Shown here: positions 60,246 to 64,000 of the stretch, one piece after another
Numbering within the stretch: the stretch's first letter is position 1
Layout of the letters: each line of letters starts with the position of its first letter
IMG/VR virus record: IMGVR_UViG_3300037807_000878
Location: 92,429-156,428 of that record
Strand: one strand, 5' to 3'
DNA: 64,000 bases
Origin: a virus
Notes under the pieces: generated by a model
The model's database searches: none
What the model was told of the DNA's origin: nothing
What the model saw: only the letters and a program-made list of their open reading frames with translations
Made by a program: the position numbers and the translations under genes

Positions 60246-60292
60246 TTATTTTTAGTCTGTTAATGCATATCTGTATATTTAGTCAGTATCTT

Positions 60293-60301
60293 TGGTATAA
60301 T
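60293..60301 (+). promoter_or_regulatory. Extended -10 (TGGTATAAT), leaderless arrangement
   Basis: TGGTATAAT, a perfect extended -10, ends five bases before the ATG at 60307. No Shine-Dalgarno is present. Confidence 0.65.
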
Positions 60302-60306
60302 AAATT

Positions 60307-60627
60307 ATGACAAATAAACACCACCCGATGATTCTAAAAGTGGGCTATAAAACATTTAAAATAATACATGAAGACTTAACAGATTATGGCGCTTATGGGT
60401 ACACGGATATGGCTACGCATACTATAGGTATCCATAAAAATCAATTAGAAGCAGATTATAAAGGTACCCTATTGCATGAGATACTGCATGTAGGTTACGA
60501 AGTCTTTGCGCTTGGTGCAGACAGCCTGCCTAGGATAAAAAATGAACAACTAGTATCTACTACTAGCAATATGCTTCAAGTTCTTCATGGTTTAAATCCA
60601 AAGTTATTTAAATACATATTTAGTTAA
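60307..60627 (+). CDS. Small zinc metallopeptidase-like protein
   Basis: A 106-residue protein with LLHEILHVGYEVF (HExxH), a beta-rich N-terminal half and a helical end. It is a paralogue of the 27606-27914 protein. It is a single plus-strand gene set into the minus-strand virion block and ends convergently with an eight-base overlap. Confidence 0.82.
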   Translation: MTNKHHPMILKVGYKTFKIIHEDLTDYGAYGYTDMATHTIGIHKNQLEADYKGTLLHEILHVGYEVFALGADSLPRIKNEQLVSTTSNMLQVLHGLNPKLFKYIFS

Positions 60628-61294
60628 CTTTTATTTTATGTAGTAAAGTAATAGGAGCGACCAATTCTCTATTCTTGGCTTTTTCATTTAACTGTTTTAC
60701 AAGGTTCGCTTTAGTTATACGTTTATTCTCAAGCAACGAATTAACTCTTTGTTTCTGGAGTCTGCTAGAGGCGCCTATTAAAGAAGCGGTAGTGCCACCA
60801 ACAGCAGCACCTTCCACTACTTTCCGCCGAAACCCTTTGGTACCGAAAGCGCGGCCTACGCCTCCTTTTATAGCTCCCAAAGTTGCACCTGCCACAGCCC
60901 CTATTCCAAACTGCTGGCTTAGTGCTTTTGGGCTAAGAGGGTGTTTCACGTCTTCATACAAAATCTCTGTTGCTACCTTTATCAGGCGCGTGTTTTTTGC
61001 GCCGGCACCCATTTTTTTAATCGCTTTGCCTATACGATAGTCTATATTCTTCGGGGAGCGACCTGGACAAAACTTAGAGAAATAAGACATAAAAGCTGCA
61101 GTTTTAGTAGGCTCATTTCCAATAACCTTTGGAGCGCTTTTTGCTGTGCTTCTCGCAGCTCTTACATAACTCTTAACGTTAGTGAAGCCCCTGCGAGTAA
61201 TAAACTCTTCAAAATGCTCTTTATAAGACGCACCGCTTGTATCTACCATACGCTTTAATCCCGTATCCCTACTCTTACGTTCCTGAAAAACCAT
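60620..61294 (-). CDS. Basic virion-type protein with glycine-rich helices
   Basis: A 224-residue strongly basic protein. Gly/Ala-rich hydrophobic stretches near 130-180 (IGAVAGATLGAIKGG, VVEGAAVGGTTASLIGAS) look like membrane-seeking zippers. With the next two genes it forms a set of small basic, Ala/Gly-rich proteins that could be internal or ejected virion proteins. A GAGGG Shine-Dalgarno precedes the ATG. Confidence 0.7.
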   Translation of the reverse strand: MVFQERKSRDTGLKRMVDTSGASYKEHFEEFITRRGFTNVKSYVRAARSTAKSAPKVIGNEPTKTAAFMSYFSKFCPGRSPKNIDYRIGKAIKKMGAGAKNTRLIKVATEILYEDVKHPLSPKALSQQFGIGAVAGATLGAIKGGVGRAFGTKGFRRKVVEGAAVGGTTASLIGASSRLQKQRVNSLLENKRITKANLVKQLNEKAKNRELVAPITLLHKIKVN

Positions 61295-61295
61295 G

Positions 61296-61961
61296 CTACC
61301 CTCTTTGCTGTTCCTTTCTGTCTGCTTCCTTTAGTCCTTTATTTAAAATCTTTAAAGCTCTCTCTTTGGCTGGATCTATAGGCGCGCCTTCTTCTTTAGC
61401 CTTTTTTAGGGTTTTTAACAAGTTAGGCAACGCGGATGTTTTTACAAAAGCTTGTTCTGGTTTTATAAACAAGGAAGCAGTCTTCTCTTCTGATAGTTCA
61501 TGTTCTTTTATATGTTTACGTCTTCTTTCATTTTTACTAACAGCAGCCCTAACAGAAGCGTCTAATAAAATCTGTCTTTTTAACGCATCTAATTCTTCTT
61601 TTCTTTCTTTAGCCACATCATGCCCTCCATGCCACCAATAAGCTCCCGTAGCGGCTCCAGCTACTTGAAAAGGCGCATAACGAGTTAAGTATAATTTACC
61701 CAAGCCCTTTAAAGTTAGCAGATCTTTCGGTTTTAACGTTCTATTTTTGACGCCTGCCACAAGAGAGCGCACTAAATTAACTGTTCCTAAAGCCCCTCCG
61801 CCCATATGTCCCAGTCTAGCTCCATGACTAGTTTGGAGCTTTCTAGCTCCATAAGCATCTATACCAGCCGCTTCGCCTGTCAACATGCCAGAAGGCTGTA
61901 GGGCAGTAACAGCCGCCAGCCCAGTAGACATTAAACGAGCGCGTTGTAGTTCAGAAAGCAT
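61296..61961 (-). CDS. Basic virion-type protein
   Basis: A 221-residue basic protein with Gly/Ala stretches (AAVTALQPSGMLTGEAAG; GAATGAYWWHGGHDVAKERK), similar in style to its neighbours. Adjacent start and stop codons. No family recognised. Confidence 0.7.
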   Translation of the reverse strand: MLSELQRARLMSTGLAAVTALQPSGMLTGEAAGIDAYGARKLQTSHGARLGHMGGGALGTVNLVRSLVAGVKNRTLKPKDLLTLKGLGKLYLTRYAPFQVAGAATGAYWWHGGHDVAKERKEELDALKRQILLDASVRAAVSKNERRRKHIKEHELSEEKTASLFIKPEQAFVKTSALPNLLKTLKKAKEEGAPIDPAKERALKILNKGLKEADRKEQQRG

Positions 61962-62548
61962 TAAAATTTATTCAAATATTCAGCTACTTTCTTTAATTGC
62001 TTTTCTTTATTTTTATGATAAAGATGCGTACCACCTATACCAGCTGCGCCTACAGCGCCTGTACCAATAGCTATTTCCTTACTTGTCTTAGCTGCTTGGA
62101 CTGCTCCTCTTTTTCCCTTATTAGCTTTGGCTGCTACGTCTCGAGCACGCTTCTCTCTCTTCGCTAACTCAGCATTTTTACTTTTTAAACGCGTATTAGC
62201 GCTCCTCACCTGAGAAGGTTCCGGTGCTGGTTTAGGTGCAGCGCTCGGTGCTGGTTTAGGTACACCAGCTTTCTTGCCAGTTCTAATAGTAGCCATAGTA
62301 GCTTCATGTTTACTTCTATAGTTCTTGCCTCCAGCAGACCTGTAACGGCCAAAGCCTCTCGACTGTACGGCACCCTTACTCTTGCTTACTGTACTTGTAG
62401 GCGCTTTACCGCTTCGCTTAATAGCTCGACCTGCTTTCTGAACACCCCTACCTACGCCACGCGTAACGGCTTGGACACTTTCTGTAAGCATATTAGCCTC
62501 TTTTTCCAAAGCAACTTCTGTTAAGTATTCTTTTAATTTGTTATTCAT
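61961..62548 (-). CDS. Lys/Arg/Ala-rich virion-type protein
   Basis: A 195-residue very basic, low-complexity protein with a Pro-Ala linker (PKPAPSAAPKPAPEPS) and a C-terminal hydrophobic segment (IAIGTGAVGAAGIGGTHLY). It probably binds DNA or lines the virion interior; inferred from composition. Confidence 0.7.
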   Translation of the reverse strand: MNNKLKEYLTEVALEKEANMLTESVQAVTRGVGRGVQKAGRAIKRSGKAPTSTVSKSKGAVQSRGFGRYRSAGGKNYRSKHEATMATIRTGKKAGVPKPAPSAAPKPAPEPSQVRSANTRLKSKNAELAKREKRARDVAAKANKGKRGAVQAAKTSKEIAIGTGAVGAAGIGGTHLYHKNKEKQLKKVAEYLNKF

Positions 62549-62552
62549 ATTA

Positions 62553-63134
62553 TTAATTTCCGATTACTTCGAAAACGATTTCCCAATCTACAACTAACCC
62601 CATAGATACAGGAGCGTTAGCGTTGAAGAATATCTCTGGAAAAGTTATATAAGAGAATAGGTCCAGCGTATTAGCTGTTGGAGTAGCCTGTACGGGATTA
62701 ACGCATAAACCTATTTCAGAGATAACTTCAGTTTCTACATGGTCATCAGCCAAGGCGGCTGCCGTGAAGGTTACAGAGTAATGTGGAGCGCCATCATTAT
62801 ATTCATACTGAACAGGCTCTCTGAATTCTTCTGTTATCAATTTAAAGTCGTCTGAGTCTGGGATATGATTAGTGGCTGCCGCTCCAGAACCAAAAGCAAT
62901 ATAGCGAATAGGGGCAGCTAAAGGATCATTGCCCAGCAAGTGCGCCATAAGCATTTTCCCTGTTTTGACAATAAGATTCTTTTTTTCGACTAAAACAATA
63001 CCTTCAGGTTGTTTCTTCTTACCTTCATGAAGACTCAGTAATGTTTTGTGGTCCCTTATCCCATCGTATTGGGTAAGGGTAACATGCCCACGCATGGTGG
63101 TACCATCGAACTGCTCTATTTTATGGTTGCTCAT
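62553..63134 (-). CDS. Tail/fibre-associated structural protein
   Basis: A 193-residue protein with the pattern common in phage tail-fibre-related proteins: a Lys-Asn-Leu-Ile-Val start to the fold, MLMAHLLGNDP, then IRYIAFGSGAAATN near 86-99. First gene of the leftward block; a TATAAT lies 19 bases before the ATG. Confidence 0.65.
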   Translation of the reverse strand: MSNHKIEQFDGTTMRGHVTLTQYDGIRDHKTLLSLHEGKKKQPEGIVLVEKKNLIVKTGKMLMAHLLGNDPLAAPIRYIAFGSGAAATNHIPDSDDFKLITEEFREPVQYEYNDGAPHYSVTFTAAALADDHVETEVISEIGLCVNPVQATPTANTLDLFSYITFPEIFFNANAPVSMGLVVDWEIVFEVIGN

Positions 63135-63199
63135 AAATAACCTATGTGTACTTATTATATATAGAGTGTAGCCCTTTTGGAAATATGAACATAAAAATA

Positions 63200-63228
63200 G
63201 GTATAAAGTACTGTACGCTAATTAGCGT
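63200..63228 (+). promoter_or_regulatory. GGTATAAA promoter with 14-bp palindrome
   Basis: GGTATAAA (63200-63207) is followed by the perfect palindrome ACGCTAATTAGCGT at 63215-63228, exactly where transcription should start. This looks like an operator. It drives the gene at 63307, which has a GGAGG Shine-Dalgarno. Confidence 0.55.
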
Positions 63229-63306
63229 AAATGCTACACTTCTTTTTTCGCTTCGTTATACACAGAGCTTACATAGATACAACCTACCCTAACGATCTGG
63301 AGGATC

Positions 63307-63651
63307 ATGTCTACTAAATTACAACCCACTTTATGCCGCATTCGCGCTGGCTTTACTTTATATTTTGATAATGGTTACGCCTTGTCTATCCGTTATGGCA
63401 CAGGCTGTGATTGTGAGAATAAAGATATCAACGGCGAAATTGATCCCACCACTAATAACCTAAGACTTTTAGAACAGACAGCCACTATGGAAATCGCTAT
63501 CTTAGATGCTGATAAAGAATTTGTCTGGTTACAAGATGGTGTATTGGGACATGTTCCAGTCGATATACTTCCGCAATTAATAGTTGCTGTACGCGAAGGC
63601 GACGAAAGCATGTTTAAAATGTTTATAGAAAGCATTGAGGAGGCTCGTTAA
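63307..63651 (+). CDS. Hypothetical protein
   Basis: A 114-residue protein with alternating beta and helix, an N-terminal FTLYFDNGYALSIRYGTG segment and a CDCE. Strong Shine-Dalgarno (TGGAGG) and an operator-like promoter upstream. No family recognised. Confidence 0.8.
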   Translation: MSTKLQPTLCRIRAGFTLYFDNGYALSIRYGTGCDCENKDINGEIDPTTNNLRLLEQTATMEIAILDADKEFVWLQDGVLGHVPVDILPQLIVAVREGDESMFKMFIESIEEAR

Positions 63652-63687
63652 TGCACCCTCGCTCTAAAGACCTTTGGGGGTTCTAAA

Positions 63688-63915
63688 ATGAAATACAGAG
63701 TAAAAGATTTACGGGACGCAATCAAATATGATGAGTTCCCAGAACTAGCGGACGAGATTGATTCTCGACTGTGTAATTTACGCGCACTTAATATTGCCGT
63801 ATCAGATTTACTTGCTACCATATATGACTCAGAGTTGATTACAGTAAAACCCGCTGTACTATTTGCACTTGCTAAATTGATTACTCTTGAGGAGGACATT
63901 GACATTGACTGCTAA
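63688..63915 (+). CDS. Small acidic hypothetical protein
   Basis: A 75-residue acidic helical protein with a GGGGG Shine-Dalgarno. It overlaps the TTG start of the next gene by 11 bases. No motif recognised. Confidence 0.65.
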   Translation: MKYRVKDLRDAIKYDEFPELADEIDSRLCNLRALNIAVSDLLATIYDSELITVKPAVLFALAKLITLEEDIDIDC

Positions 63916-64000
63916 AATACACTTAATGTCAGACCTTCATCTGGAACATAAGGACTTTACATTCCACAAAGTTGACGCAGACTATTTGTGTATTGCAGGA
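63905..64000 (+). CDS. Metallophosphoesterase, cut by window end
   Basis: A TTG start at 63905, preceded by GAGGAGG at 63891-63897, opens a frame that reads TAKIHLMSDLHLEHKDF and later VDADYLCIAG, the first metal motifs of calcineurin-like phosphoesterases. It closely resembles the start of the 6574 protein (LHILSDLHVEF, VDADYLILAGD). The gene continues beyond the window. Confidence 0.85.
   Translation, partial: MTAKIHLMSDLHLEHKDFTFHKVDADYLCIAG

Noticed and set aside
63186-63296. 36-codon frame starting ATGAAC before the 63307 gene
   Set aside because: It covers the promoter and palindrome, has no start signal and would be untranscribed at its 5' end.
1-64000. CRISPR array
   Set aside because: No regularly spaced short repeats with unique spacers were seen. 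The only tandem repeat is the coding 93-bp array at 2809.

Overview
The window is an AT-rich, gene-dense 64 kb piece from the middle of a large tailed-phage genome. Both ends cut through genes. The phage identity rests on a large terminase (9.3-10.9 kb, minus strand), a portal protein (36.6-38.3 kb, minus), a block of very large tail or virion proteins (44-63 kb, minus), five phage-type tRNA genes, a RecA recombinase, a RusA-type resolvase and a complete multisubunit-type RNA polymerase. No DNA polymerase, replicative helicase, tape measure or recognisable major capsid gene was found, so the genome continues well beyond the window. The host cannot be named from the sequence.

Layout. 0.4-9.3 kb, plus strand: a compositionally distinct orphan gene, recA, tRNA-Met/Ile followed by a small structured RNA, a repeat-bearing virion-type protein, a run of small overlapping genes around a dCMP deaminase, tRNA-Arg and an odd UAA-anticodon tRNA, a HIT protein, a metallophosphoesterase, zinc-finger proteins and tRNA-Gly. 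9.3-15.9 kb, minus: terminase, a glycosyltransferase, small genes, a 618-residue protein and a beta-helical spike-like protein. 15.9-17.7 kb, plus: a two-gene operon led by a reverse transcriptase. 17.7-26.8 kb, minus: HNH nuclease, small virion and membrane genes, a glycosyltransferase and the 2460-residue beta-beta' RNA polymerase fusion, which carries an intein at its catalytic loop. 26.9-27.6 kb: little confident coding sequence and a series of GC-rich hairpins. 27.6-36.2 kb: mixed strands, with a metallopeptidase, phosphoesterase, possible lysis genes, methyltransferases, a GT29-like/methyltransferase fusion, RusA and small regulated genes. 36.2-40.6 kb, minus: portal operon. 40.7-44.0 kb, plus: AAA ATPase, MoxR and VWA operon. 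44-63 kb, minus: tail and virion genes, interrupted by two plus-strand single genes. 63.3-64 kb, plus: small genes and a truncated phosphoesterase.

How it works together. Virion genes are mostly on the minus strand, while plus-strand transcription units hold accessory, nucleotide-metabolism and regulatory genes. At many transcription-unit starts a TATAAT-like box with no Shine-Dalgarno lies 5-7 nt before the start codon, on both strands, which predicts leaderless mRNAs. A second group of units has a GGTATAAA box, a longer leader, often a Shine-Dalgarno, and sometimes a dyad at the predicted start site. The phage polymerase, host polymerase or both could read these.

The strongest candidates for undescribed biology are the reverse transcriptase operon (YVDN active site, SQ-type motif B, unknown partner, no visible template repeat), the intein-interrupted fused RNA polymerase, the hairpin-rich 27.2-27.6 kb region and the genome-wide leaderless promoter pattern.
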